From the NCBI GenBank assembly GCA_043808325.1, contig JAZDEY010000029.1:1-10131 (forward strand): a stretch of 10,131 nt of DNA. Direction: 5' to 3'. Shown piece after piece: positions 1-6,015 of this stretch. The notes beneath the pieces were generated by a model. It was not told the DNA's origin and did not search any database. It saw only the letters and a list, made by a program, of their open reading frames with translations. The first letter of the stretch is position 1. Every line of letters starts with the position of its first letter. This DNA comes from JAZDEY01 sp043808325 [NCBI: Candidatus Eiseniibacteriota bacterium] (lineage in GTDB: Bacteria > Arandabacterota > Arandabacteria > Arandabacterales). The position numbers were made by a program, and so were the translations under genes.

Positions 1-255
1 CTGGCAAAGCAGGGCAACCACATCCGTATCACCCACATCATCCGCCACACCAATAACGTCGCAAGGCGTCCACGGCCCCACGCGCCATCATCCCCGTAAC
101 GAACCCCTGCCCCCACCCGCGAAAACTGACAGAGGGCAAGCCCGTAAGGTTGTTGACACCCGCTTCGATCGTCCGTACGCTTGAAGCGGGCTATCCGGTC
201 GGCATCCATGCGTCAGCTTCACAGGCCATAGCGGGGTGCTGAGAGAGGGGGTACC
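1..255. other. Left edge with no confident gene
   Basis: No open frame here has a recognisable domain, a good ribosome binding site and sensible length. On the minus strand a short frame running off the left edge reads ...DVIGVADDVGDTDVVALL..., but only about 27 codons are visible and I cannot assign it. The region contains a TTGACA box and an 8-bp inverted repeat (listed separately) and ends in a purine-rich ribosome-binding-like tract (AGAGAGGGGG) just before the flavodoxin remnant at 256. Confidence 0.5.
153..190 (+). promoter_or_regulatory. Candidate promoter overlapped by an inverted repeat
   Basis: A perfect -35 consensus TTGACA lies at 153-158. With 17-base spacing the -10 would be TACGCT (176-181), which matches consensus at only three of six positions. 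A perfect 8-bp inverted repeat, CCCGCTTC (159-166) and GAAGCGGG (183-190) with a 16-base loop, fills the spacer and flanks the -10. That arrangement would suit a repressor operator or an RNA hairpin. Downstream lie the flavodoxin remnant and the isochorismatase-family gene. The promoter role is inference; the inverted repeat is directly visible. Confidence 0.35.
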
Positions 256-388
256 ATGAAGGCCATCGTGGTATACGAATCCCTGTGGGGGAACACTGCC
301 GCCGTCGCCCGGGGGCGCCACGGGCGGGATCATTCGCGGGTTGGAGAGCGCGGGATACCGATCGATCGCGAAGGCGAAGCGGCGATAA
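256..388 (+). pseudogene. Flavodoxin-like protein, N-terminal stump (frameshifted)
   Basis: The first 19 codons read MKAIVVYESLWGNTAAVAR, a typical flavodoxin start: beta strand 1 followed by the FMN phosphate-binding loop S-x-x-G-N-T. A good ribosome-binding-like sequence (AGAGAGGGGG) precedes the ATG. After residue 19 the starting frame becomes Arg/His-rich nonsense and runs to a stop at 466-468. The next frame instead gives GATGGIIRGLESAGYRSIAK, resembling a flavodoxin helix 1 and strand 2, and stops at 386-388. This fits a +1-type frameshift plus truncation. A flavodoxin needs about 140 residues, and only about 190 bases remain before the next gene, so most of it is gone. The reading as a decayed gene is inference; a 70-residue novel ORF (256-468) is the alternative. 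Confidence 0.45.
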
Positions 389-449
389 TCGGTAGCCACG
401 GATTCAGGCGATGGCCGCATGCCTGGCCGACATGGAAGATGGTGAACTT

Positions 450-974
450 ATGGGTACGACAGCTCTAGTGATCGTCGACGCTCAGGCCGGTATGTTCGAA
501 GAGCCTGAGCCGGTGCATGCCGGTGACCGGCTCCTTAAGACGCTAGCCGGACTCTTAGGCAGGGCACGTGAAGCCGTGGCCCCAGTGGTCTACATCCAGC
601 ACTGCGGTCCGGCCGGCAGCAGGCTTGCAAAGGGAAGTCCGGGTTGGTCGGTGCATCCCCGCATCGCACCGGTTGCCGGCGACATAGTGGTAGCAAAGAA
701 TGAACCTGACTCCTTCCAGGGCACCGACTTGGACGAGCAGCTGCGGAAGCGCGGGGTTACAAGGCTGGTGGTAGGCGGTATCGCCACCGAGTACTGCGTC
801 GACACGATGGTTCGAGCAGCATTCGGCCGAGGTTACAGGGTTGTGCTGGTGGCAGACGGGCACAGCACGTGGGACGGTGAGGTGCTCACAGCCGAGCAGG
901 CGGTGGCGCACCATAATCACGTTCTGCTGCGGTTCGGCGGGGTGATGCCGGCAGCCGATGTGCAGTTTACTTGA
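450..974 (+). CDS. Isochorismatase-family cysteine hydrolase
   Basis: The 174-residue protein has the fold signature of the isochorismatase/nicotinamidase superfamily, cytosolic hydrolases acting on amide or vinyl-ether substrates such as nicotinamide, isochorismate or carbamoyl compounds. The catalytic triad is visible: Asp10 in ALVIVDAQ, Lys83 in VVAKNEPDSF, and nucleophile Cys116 in GGIATEYCVDTM, preceded by the G-I-A segment where the family has its cis-peptide. The C-terminal stretch RVVLVADGHSTWD also fits. Length is normal for the short members. The start at 450 is chosen because the family alignment begins at TALVIVDAQ. In-frame ATGs at 411 and 432 would add 13 or 6 residues, and none of the three has a strong ribosome binding site. 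A broken flavodoxin lies directly upstream and the omptin gene converges 10 bases downstream. The substrate cannot be read from sequence; family assignment is firm. Confidence 0.92.
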   Translation: MGTTALVIVDAQAGMFEEPEPVHAGDRLLKTLAGLLGRAREAVAPVVYIQHCGPAGSRLAKGSPGWSVHPRIAPVAGDIVVAKNEPDSFQGTDLDEQLRKRGVTRLVVGGIATEYCVDTMVRAAFGRGYRVVLVADGHSTWDGEVLTAEQAVAHHNHVLLRFGGVMPAADVQFT

Positions 975-984
975 ACGTGCTGAG

Positions 985-2013
985 CTAGAACTCGTATCCC
1001 AAGCGGAAGACCACCGACTTGGACACCGAAGTAATCTCGTCATCGATGTCGGTGATGACCGATCCGGTGTCATCGACGTCAGGCGTGATCGGATCGTCGC
1101 CGTACCAGGTCTGATCTTGGTCTCCGCTGGTCCTGATCTTGATGAAGTCCGCTCCCATCCCAAGCAGCCAGCCGCGCCCCATTGCCGATCCGCATAATTT
1201 CCACGTGAGTTCGGCGCCGCCGAAATAAGCCTGACCGCTACAGTCTGCCTTAGCAGTCTTGTGCCGGAGCAGGTGGTTGTCCCTGTCCTCGGCGGTTGCG
1301 GTCGGAGAGAACGCAAGATTCATACCCACGCTGAAGTTGGCTGAGGGCTTCACCTGAGCCGCGAGCCCCACGTACGGCAGATGGTACATTATGTCGTAGT
1401 CGAGGACGTTCTCACCCGCAAGCGTGTCAACATCCACACGCACGAAGTTGTCTCCGGCAGGAGCCAACTGCCATCCCGTGATCCCGAGAATCTCATAGGA
1501 GAAGTGCTGGTATCTATATCCCAGTACGGCATCGAGGCCGAATTGCGGAAGTGCAACAAGGCCGATGCGGCCGCTCAGGTCCCCGACGACGGCATCAAGC
1601 TCAGCCACGGATTCGGTATAGCTGTACATGAGACTGTAGTCGTAATCGGGCAGGGTGAACCAGTCAGAATCCTTCATAGGATCGTCGGGATCATCGGTGT
1701 TCGTGCGGAAGCTCAGGGCCAAGGCCCAGGGCCTGGTGCCGTAGCACTTACCCGCTAAGCCCAGAGTGGCCCCTGCCATGAAAATGTCCAAGGGGAACTC
1801 GAGCTCGCTCGCTCCGCCAACTTCGAGGCCGATCTCCGGATCGTAATCGCCGAATTCGATTCGATACTTGGTATAGCCGTCCATCACGCGGCCGTCCGCC
1901 ACGGCGGAGAAGGTCAAGTTGCCACCTAGCGGGCAGCCCCCCGCCGCTAAAGACGGCAGCAGAGCGATGGCCAAGCCGGCGATGAATACGGGAATTCCCA
2001 ACCTCGCGCGCAT
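985..2013 (-). CDS. Omptin-like outer-membrane protease
   Basis: The 342-residue protein starts with a signal peptide (residues 1-24, hydrophobic core PVFIAGLAIALLPSLAA) and ends in alternating residues with terminal Phe (VVFRLGYEF), the C-terminal signature of outer-membrane beta-barrels. Several segments resemble omptins (OmpT, Pla, PgtE): KDSDW at 114-118 matches the D-x-D-W catalytic aspartate motif (D115, D117); LPYVGL (212-217) matches MPYIGL; RDNH at 244-247 matches the D-x-H pair (D245, H247). The interval between the pairs, 128 residues, is close to OmpT's (D85 to D210, 125 residues). Omptins are 10-stranded surface proteases that cut between basic residues and need LPS. The start is fixed by an excellent AAGGAGGA at 2018-2025, 4 bases from the ATG. 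Four cysteines (27, 90, 258, 274) are unusual for the family. Activity is inferred; the match is from memory, not alignment. Confidence 0.8.
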   Translation of the reverse strand: MRARLGIPVFIAGLAIALLPSLAAGGCPLGGNLTFSAVADGRVMDGYTKYRIEFGDYDPEIGLEVGGASELEFPLDIFMAGATLGLAGKCYGTRPWALALSFRTNTDDPDDPMKDSDWFTLPDYDYSLMYSYTESVAELDAVVGDLSGRIGLVALPQFGLDAVLGYRYQHFSYEILGITGWQLAPAGDNFVRVDVDTLAGENVLDYDIMYHLPYVGLAAQVKPSANFSVGMNLAFSPTATAEDRDNHLLRHKTAKADCSGQAYFGGAELTWKLCGSAMGRGWLLGMGADFIKIRTSGDQDQTWYGDDPITPDVDDTGSVITDIDDEITSVSKSVVFRLGYEF

Positions 2014-2045
2014 GTTGTCCTCCTTTTCGCTTTCCTATATGCACG

Positions 2046-2075
2046 GTTATGCATGGTCGGCGGGCCGGTTGTCAA
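2046..2075 (-). promoter_or_regulatory. Candidate promoter of the omptin-like gene
   Basis: On the minus strand a perfect -35 TTGACA (2070-2075) is followed 18 bases later by CATAAC (2046-2051), four of six matches to the -10 consensus. Transcription would begin near 2039, giving a short leader that includes the strong ribosome binding site. A small inverted repeat, ATGCA-N6-TGCAT (2039-2054), straddles the -10 and could be an operator. Confidence 0.5.
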
Positions 2076-2138
2076 TGCAAAAAATCCCCGTCGAGATTGT
2101 GGGCGAGGGATTGCGGGGCCCTGTCACGTTTAAACAGG

Positions 2139-2168
2139 TTGCCTTCGCAGCTCCGGTCTGCTTAGACT
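2139..2168 (+). promoter_or_regulatory. Candidate promoter of the threonine dehydrogenase gene
   Basis: TTGCCT (2139-2144) and TAGACT (2163-2168) are spaced by 18 bases and each match the sigma-70 consensus at four of six positions. The position, about 75 bases before the ATG at 2245, is suitable. The match is weak enough to arise by chance. Confidence 0.3.
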
Positions 2169-2244
2169 AGACCCTGGTGGTCCCAGAGACACACCTCAAG
2201 AACGACACGAACGCTAGAGACGATTACACTGGAGGAGCAGGCGC

Positions 2245-3225
2245 ATGGCCAAGGAAATGAAGCGAATCATGGTGACAGGGGCTGTGGGGCAGATCGGGTC
2301 GGAACTGACCCTGGCGCTGCGCAAACGCCACGGCGCCGAGAACGTGCTGGCGACCGGGCACAGGACGCAGCCCAGTAAGACGCTCCTGGAATCGGGGCCG
2401 TTTGAGTTCATCAACGTGGCCAAGCGCGAGACAATCGAGGAAGCGGTTAAGAAGTTCAAGATCGACACCATATATCACATGTCGGCAATCCTCTCGGCCG
2501 TCGGGGAGAAGAACCCGCAGGCCTGCTGGGATGTCAACATGAACGGCACCTACAACATCCTCGAGGTAGCGCGGGAGCATGAGATGACCAAGGTCTTTGT
2601 TCCCAGCTCGATTGCGGTGTTCGGTCCGGAAACCCCGCGGCACAATACCCCTCAGGACACGATCCTTAAGCCCAAGACTATGTACGGCGTGACCAAGGTT
2701 GCGGCCGAGCTCCTGTGTGACTACTACGTCAGGCGGTTCAAGCTTGATGTCAGGGGCTGCCGCTATCCGGGGATCATAAGCTACGAGACCCTGCCCGGCG
2801 GCGGGACCACCGACTACGCGGTCGCGATCTTCTTCGAGGCGGTGAAGAACAAGAAATACACTTGCTTCCTGCGGGAAGACACGAGGCTCCCCATGATGTA
2901 TATGCCCGACTGCCTCAAGGCAACCTTCGATCTCATGGACGCGGATTTCGGGAAGCTGAAGCACCACGCCGATTTCAACGTGACCGCGATGAGCTTCTCC
3001 GCCCGGGATCTGGCGGCCGAGATCAAGAAGCAGATCCCGGAGTTCACCTGTGACTACAAGCCTGATTTCCGCCAGGTGATTGCCGATTCGTGGCCGACTT
3101 CGCTCGATGATTCGGCGGCACGCGAGGAATGGGGCTGGAAGCCCGATTATGACCTGCCAGAGATGGTGAAGGATATGCTCGGGGTTCTTACCAGGCGTCA
3201 CAAGGAGGGGAATCTGGGCTACTGA
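2245..3225 (+). CDS. L-threonine 3-dehydrogenase, SDR (epimerase-like) type
   Basis: The 326-residue cytosolic protein is an extended short-chain dehydrogenase of the UDP-galactose-epimerase-like threonine dehydrogenase group, which oxidises L-threonine to 2-amino-3-ketobutyrate with NAD+. The nucleotide-binding glycine motif is TGAVGQIG (G12, G15, G18). Group-typical segments follow: LSAVGEKNPQACWDVNMNG (83-101), PSSIAVFGPETP (120-131) with the catalytic Ser region, the Y-x-x-x-K pair Y147/K151 in MYGVTKVAAELL, RYPGIISY (173-180), PGGGTTDYAV (184-193), LPMMYMPD (215-222) and SLDDSAAREEWGWKPDYD near the C-terminus. Length is usual for the group. GGAGGA at 2231-2236 sits 8 bases before the ATG; a second ATG at 2257 preceded by AAGGAA is possible. 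The usual partner, glycine C-acetyltransferase (kbl), is not in the window. A related SDR epimerase is the only serious alternative. Confidence 0.9.
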   Translation: MAKEMKRIMVTGAVGQIGSELTLALRKRHGAENVLATGHRTQPSKTLLESGPFEFINVAKRETIEEAVKKFKIDTIYHMSAILSAVGEKNPQACWDVNMNGTYNILEVAREHEMTKVFVPSSIAVFGPETPRHNTPQDTILKPKTMYGVTKVAAELLCDYYVRRFKLDVRGCRYPGIISYETLPGGGTTDYAVAIFFEAVKNKKYTCFLREDTRLPMMYMPDCLKATFDLMDADFGKLKHHADFNVTAMSFSARDLAAEIKKQIPEFTCDYKPDFRQVIADSWPTSLDDSAAREEWGWKPDYDLPEMVKDMLGVLTRRHKEGNLGY

Positions 3226-4004
3226 TTTGGCGTCGCGGGTTGCCGGGGCTCTTTTTCGAAGACCGCCACGAGAAGATATCCGGGAAGCCGGTTGAGCGGG
3301 CGCAGGACAAGGCTCAGCACTTCCACGAACCCGCACCAGGCGAGCCGGAGCCAGGCCGGTTTCGCGAAATAATACTTCAGGAAGTGAAGCTCGGCCAAGA
3401 ACCCGATGGAGTATTCGTGGGTCAGGATTGCCGGCACCTGTGCGGCGATATCCCTGAAGGAAGCGATGGGGGCTTCATAGCCGGGTTGCCATAGGCCCCG
3501 GCGATCGGCGTAGCGCTTGGCCCGAGCATAGATCCCGGCCTTGGATGATGGTACTGCGACAACCACCCTGCCGCCGGGCCGTGTCACTCGGAGCATCTCG
3601 CGCAAGGCCCTCATCTGGTCCTCCTTCTCGAAGTGCTCGATCACGCCGGCATTCCAGGTGACGTCGAAGCCGTTGTCCTCAAACGGCAAATCGAGAATCG
3701 AGCCCTCGACTGTTGTCTCTTTGACGCCTGCCCGGCTGAACACGGCCCTCGAGAACTTGATCGCCTCCGGCGAGATGTCGCAAAGCGTCACATCTGCCCC
3801 GCGCCTGGCCAGCGCCAGCGAGATGAGACCGCTGCCGGAGCCGACTTCAAGAACTCGCTTGCCGCAGGGCTCGGGGATCTCCCTGCGCAGGATAAGATCG
3901 ACGGTTCGGTAGACCACGTCCCGGGTCAAGGCCGACTTCAGCCGTCCCGAGGCGAATCGTTGCTTGGCACTCCAGATGTCGTCCCAGCGCTGGTCCTTCT
4001 CCAT
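3219..4004 (-). CDS. Class I SAM-dependent methyltransferase (Methyltransf_11-like)
   Basis: The 261-residue soluble protein carries the class I methyltransferase motifs in order: motif I VLEVGSGSG (51-59), which binds S-adenosylmethionine; an acidic residue at the end of strand 2, LCDIS (D76); SILDLPFEDNGFDV (102-115); the motif around VIEHF (121-125); and LRVTRPGGRVVVAVP (138-152). The remaining ~110 residues form a C-terminal extension with an aromatic, moderately hydrophobic stretch (about 205-250, FLAELHFLKYYF...), perhaps a substrate lid or membrane-contact region. The substrate is unknown; small molecules, lipids or sugars are all possible. Its 3' end overlaps the convergent threonine dehydrogenase gene by 7 bases (3219-3225), leaving no room for a terminator. 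No Shine-Dalgarno precedes the ATG, and the best promoter would start transcription almost at the ATG. Confidence 0.88.
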   Translation of the reverse strand: MEKDQRWDDIWSAKQRFASGRLKSALTRDVVYRTVDLILRREIPEPCGKRVLEVGSGSGLISLALARRGADVTLCDISPEAIKFSRAVFSRAGVKETTVEGSILDLPFEDNGFDVTWNAGVIEHFEKEDQMRALREMLRVTRPGGRVVVAVPSSKAGIYARAKRYADRRGLWQPGYEAPIASFRDIAAQVPAILTHEYSIGFLAELHFLKYYFAKPAWLRLAWCGFVEVLSLVLRPLNRLPGYLLVAVFEKEPRQPATPNQ

Positions 4005-4013
4005 GGCGGTACG

Positions 4014-4042
4014 AAGGTAGCATCCGGCACAGCAGGCGTCAA
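4014..4042 (-). promoter_or_regulatory. Candidate promoter of the methyltransferase gene (near-leaderless)
   Basis: On the minus strand TTGACG (4037-4042, five of six) is followed after 17 bases by TACCTT (4014-4019, three of six). The start site would be about 4007, only a few bases before the ATG at 4004. That would explain why no ribosome binding site is visible. The -10 is poor, so confidence is low. Confidence 0.3.
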
Positions 4043-4148
4043 CCTGCGACTAAACGGGACACCGGGGACCTGAAGCGAGATGCCCATCATAGGCGCGGCA
4101 GCTTGTTCCATGCCAGGTCGCGAACCCCGATTGTGCGCACGATCGTTC

Positions 4149-4177
4149 TTGCGGTGGCGGGCCATCCGTGATAAAAT
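4149..4177 (+). promoter_or_regulatory. Extended -10 promoter for the tandem secreted-protein genes
   Basis: TAAAAT at 4172-4177 matches the -10 at five of six positions and is preceded by TG at 4169-4170, forming an extended -10 (TG-A-TAAAAT). A weak -35, TTGCGG (4149-4154), lies 17 bases upstream. Transcription would start near 4184, giving about 43 bases of leader before the ATG at 4227. No promoter-like sequence is evident in the 13 bases between the two copies, so both are probably read from here. Confidence 0.5.
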
Positions 4178-4226
4178 CAAACTTGTGAACGTGGAACCAT
4201 GAAACCCTTGGCCGGAGGCGGGACGT

Positions 4227-5111
4227 ATGAGATTCCTTGTTACGGGAGTTCTTGTACTGGTGCTTGCTGTATCCGCTTATGGGCTTGAGAAGAAGGCCCT
4301 GCAGATGCGGGAGGACTTTGGCACGGAGCCGATGTACAACTGCTACATGAATTACTACTACTACATTCCTTGCCCGACCAGCTCCTGGTTCTGGTCGTTC
4401 TCCGGCTGGCCCCAGAATTCTGTGGTCGGTCAGGTGTTCAGAATCGGCGACCCCAGCATGTCGACAAGCAAGGGCTGTCCGCCCTATAGCGCCTGCGATC
4501 CATTTAATGCGTTGTTGATAGAGAAATTCCGAGTGCTCGACTTTGCCGGATACGGAACGCTCTATCCGGGGCTTTTCACAGTTGAATTCCAGCTCTGGTG
4601 CTCGACTTGGGATGGTACTCCTGCCGGACCTCCTTTTTGGAGCAGTGGGCCCAAGGAGCTCTGCACCGCAGGGTGGAACTACATCTCTATACCAGGTAAC
4701 TCTGGTTGTGTGTATACCTGTTACACTGATATGGTCGGGGGGAGGCAGGGCTATCCCAGATTCCTGATTACGGCCAAGATGATAGGCAGCAATGCCGTCT
4801 ACCCGCAGTGGGGATTCGACAACATTTCGACCCCGCTCGGGTTGGGTTGCGCGATGCACGACGAGGGCTGCTGCCCGGCTCTCTATCCAAGACCGGCCAC
4901 GGGCCACTATGGCACGATTCACTCCGGCTACTACGGCGTGGACTTCCAGTACTGCCCACCGCAGTGGTTCCTTGATCCGCGCGATTCAACCGGCGACGTA
5001 TACGGCTACGTCGAGTTGGCTTGGCGTGTGTACCTGGTCAACACGGGCCCCTGCGATAACACGCCGACTGAGCCGAGCACCTGGGGTTCGATCAAGTCGA
5101 TGTATAGATAA
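4227..5111 (+). CDS. Secreted Cys/aromatic-rich protein of unknown function, copy 1
   Basis: I do not recognise a named family. The 294-residue protein begins with a signal peptide (residues 1-19, MRFLVTGVLVLVLAVSAYG, probable cleavage before LEKK), so it is exported. The mature part is rich in Cys (13), Tyr, Trp, Pro and Gly and has no second membrane segment. Landmarks are YMNYYYYIPCPTSSWFW (40-56), DFAGYGTLYPGLFTVEFQLW (105-124), SSGPKELCTAGWNYIS (139-154), PRFLITAKM (177-185), WGFDNIST (195-202) and CAMHDEGCCPALYPRP (208-223). The pattern of short beta-like segments (WSSG...GWNY...YPRFLIT...) suggests an all-beta domain held by disulfides; this is inference. GGAGG at 4214-4218 sets the start. 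There is no lipobox, C-terminal sorting domain or transmembrane anchor. A close paralog follows 13 bases downstream. Confidence 0.85.
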   Translation: MRFLVTGVLVLVLAVSAYGLEKKALQMREDFGTEPMYNCYMNYYYYIPCPTSSWFWSFSGWPQNSVVGQVFRIGDPSMSTSKGCPPYSACDPFNALLIEKFRVLDFAGYGTLYPGLFTVEFQLWCSTWDGTPAGPPFWSSGPKELCTAGWNYISIPGNSGCVYTCYTDMVGGRQGYPRFLITAKMIGSNAVYPQWGFDNISTPLGLGCAMHDEGCCPALYPRPATGHYGTIHSGYYGVDFQYCPPQWFLDPRDSTGDVYGYVELAWRVYLVNTGPCDNTPTEPSTWGSIKSMYR

Positions 5112-5124
5112 CGGAGGTGGGACT

Positions 5125-5997
5125 ATGAGATTCCTTGTTACGGGATTGCTTGTACTGGTGCTTGCTGCATCCGCTTATGGGCTTGAGAAGAAGGCCCTGC
5201 AGATGCGCGAGGACTATGGCACGGAGGCGATGTACAACTGTTACATGAATTACTATTACTACATCCCGTGCCCGACCTCGTCCTGGTTCTGGTCGATCTC
5301 CGGCTGGTACCAGAATTCGATGGTCGGCGAGATGTTCACGATTGGCGACCCCAGCATGTTTACGAGCAAGGGTTGCCCACCCTATGCCAGCTGCAACCCG
5401 TGCGAGTTCCCGGGAATAGAGCAACTGCGCGTGCTTGATTTCGCTGGCTACGGCACGCTCTACCCCGGCCTATTCACCGTCAAGTTCCAGCTCTGGTGCG
5501 CGGATGCGAACGGTTGTCCGATTGGGCCGCCTACCTGGGACAGCGGACCGAGGGAACTCTGCACGGCCGGATGGAACTACATAAGCACTTACCCCGGTGG
5601 CTGTGTCTCTAACTGCTATACCAAGATGGTCGGTGGGCTCACCTGCTATCCCAGATTTCTCATCACGGCCAAGATGATAGGCTCCATTGGCACCTATCCC
5701 CAGTGGGGATTCGACAACATCTCCACCCCCGTGAGCCTAGGCTGCGCGATGCACGACCAGGGCTGTTGTCCGGCGCTCTATCCGAGGCCGACGGCCAGTC
5801 ACTACGGCACGATCCATTCGGGGTACTACGGGGTCGATTTCGAGCATTGTCCGCCGCAGTGGTTCCTTGATGGCCGGGATACAACCGGCGAAACATACGG
5901 CTACATTGAATTGGCTTGGCGAGTCTACGTCACGTACGGAATGGACTCGCCGACCCAGCCCAGTACCTGGGGCTCGATCAAGTCGATGTACCGATAG
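5125..5997 (+). CDS. Secreted Cys/aromatic-rich protein of unknown function, copy 2
   Basis: This 290-residue paralog is about 77% identical to copy 1 by eye, with the same signal peptide (1-19), the same mature start LEKKALQMRED and the same C-terminus (GSIKSMYR). The longest conserved blocks are residues 36-57 and the region around WGFDNIST and CAMHDQGCCPALYPRP. Twelve cysteines are shared. Copy 2 has three extra (93, 131, 174) and lacks the C-terminal Cys276 of copy 1, so the disulfide pattern probably differs. Variation concentrates at 91-101, 126-142, 154-175 and 268-280, as expected of surface loops. The frame is open back to 4792, but the start at 5125 is certain: it has its own GGAGGTGG (5113-5120) and signal peptide, and the extension would overlap copy 1 out of frame. 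The 13-base gap indicates co-transcription. Function unknown. Confidence 0.88.
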   Translation: MRFLVTGLLVLVLAASAYGLEKKALQMREDYGTEAMYNCYMNYYYYIPCPTSSWFWSISGWYQNSMVGEMFTIGDPSMFTSKGCPPYASCNPCEFPGIEQLRVLDFAGYGTLYPGLFTVKFQLWCADANGCPIGPPTWDSGPRELCTAGWNYISTYPGGCVSNCYTKMVGGLTCYPRFLITAKMIGSIGTYPQWGFDNISTPVSLGCAMHDQGCCPALYPRPTASHYGTIHSGYYGVDFEHCPPQWFLDGRDTTGETYGYIELAWRVYVTYGMDSPTQPSTWGSIKSMYR

Positions 5998-6015
5998 CGC
6001 CGTCACCGGCTCGCT
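5996..6015. terminator. Possible bidirectional hairpin between convergent genes
   Basis: AGCG-CCG (5996-6002) can pair with CGG-CT-CGCT (6007-6015) around a TCAC loop, with a two-base bulge. It spans the 16-base gap between the stop of copy 2 and the stop of the small membrane protein gene. There is no T-run on either side, so it is at best a weak terminator. Confidence 0.25.

Larger units (their letters stand above)
4213..5997 (+). repeat. Tandem gene duplication (two direct units of about 0.9 kb)
   Basis: Unit 1 is about 4213-5111 and unit 2 about 5112-5997. Similarity begins upstream of the start codons: CGGAGG, a GC-rich spacer, then TATGAGATTCCTTGTTACGG in both. It runs to the stop codon. 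The duplicated segment therefore includes the ribosome binding site but not the upstream promoter. Nucleotide divergence is spread over the genes with a few small indels, so the duplication is not very recent. Confidence 0.9.

Noticed and set aside
230-258. GGGGTGC...CTGAGA words resembling part of a TPP riboswitch
   Set aside because: Only these short words are present; the rest of the conserved thi-box (the CCCTTGGAACCTGA-like part) is absent and the tract abuts the start codon.
88-420. 110-codon minus-strand frame at the left edge
   Set aside because: Composition is Pro/Arg/Ser-rich without a motif, and it overlaps the flavodoxin-like start on the other strand.
555-1316. 253-codon open frame on the minus strand spanning the isochorismatase and omptin 3' ends
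   Set aside because: It overlaps two well-supported genes in a shadow frame and shows no domain.
2224-3336. 370-codon open frame on the minus strand opposite the threonine dehydrogenase gene
   Set aside because: Its translation is Arg/His/Pro-rich with no domain, it lacks a convincing start signal, and the plus-strand gene is unmistakable.
4050-4922. 290-codon open frame on the minus strand across the start of Cys-rich copy 1
   Set aside because: It is antisense to a gene with a signal peptide, ribosome binding site and conserved paralog; its translation has no recognisable features.
4792-5124. 111-codon N-terminal extension of Cys-rich copy 2
   Set aside because: It would overlap copy 1 out of frame and read Arg/Thr/Ser-rich nonsense; the internal ATG at 5125 has a ribosome binding site and a signal peptide identical in kind to copy 1.
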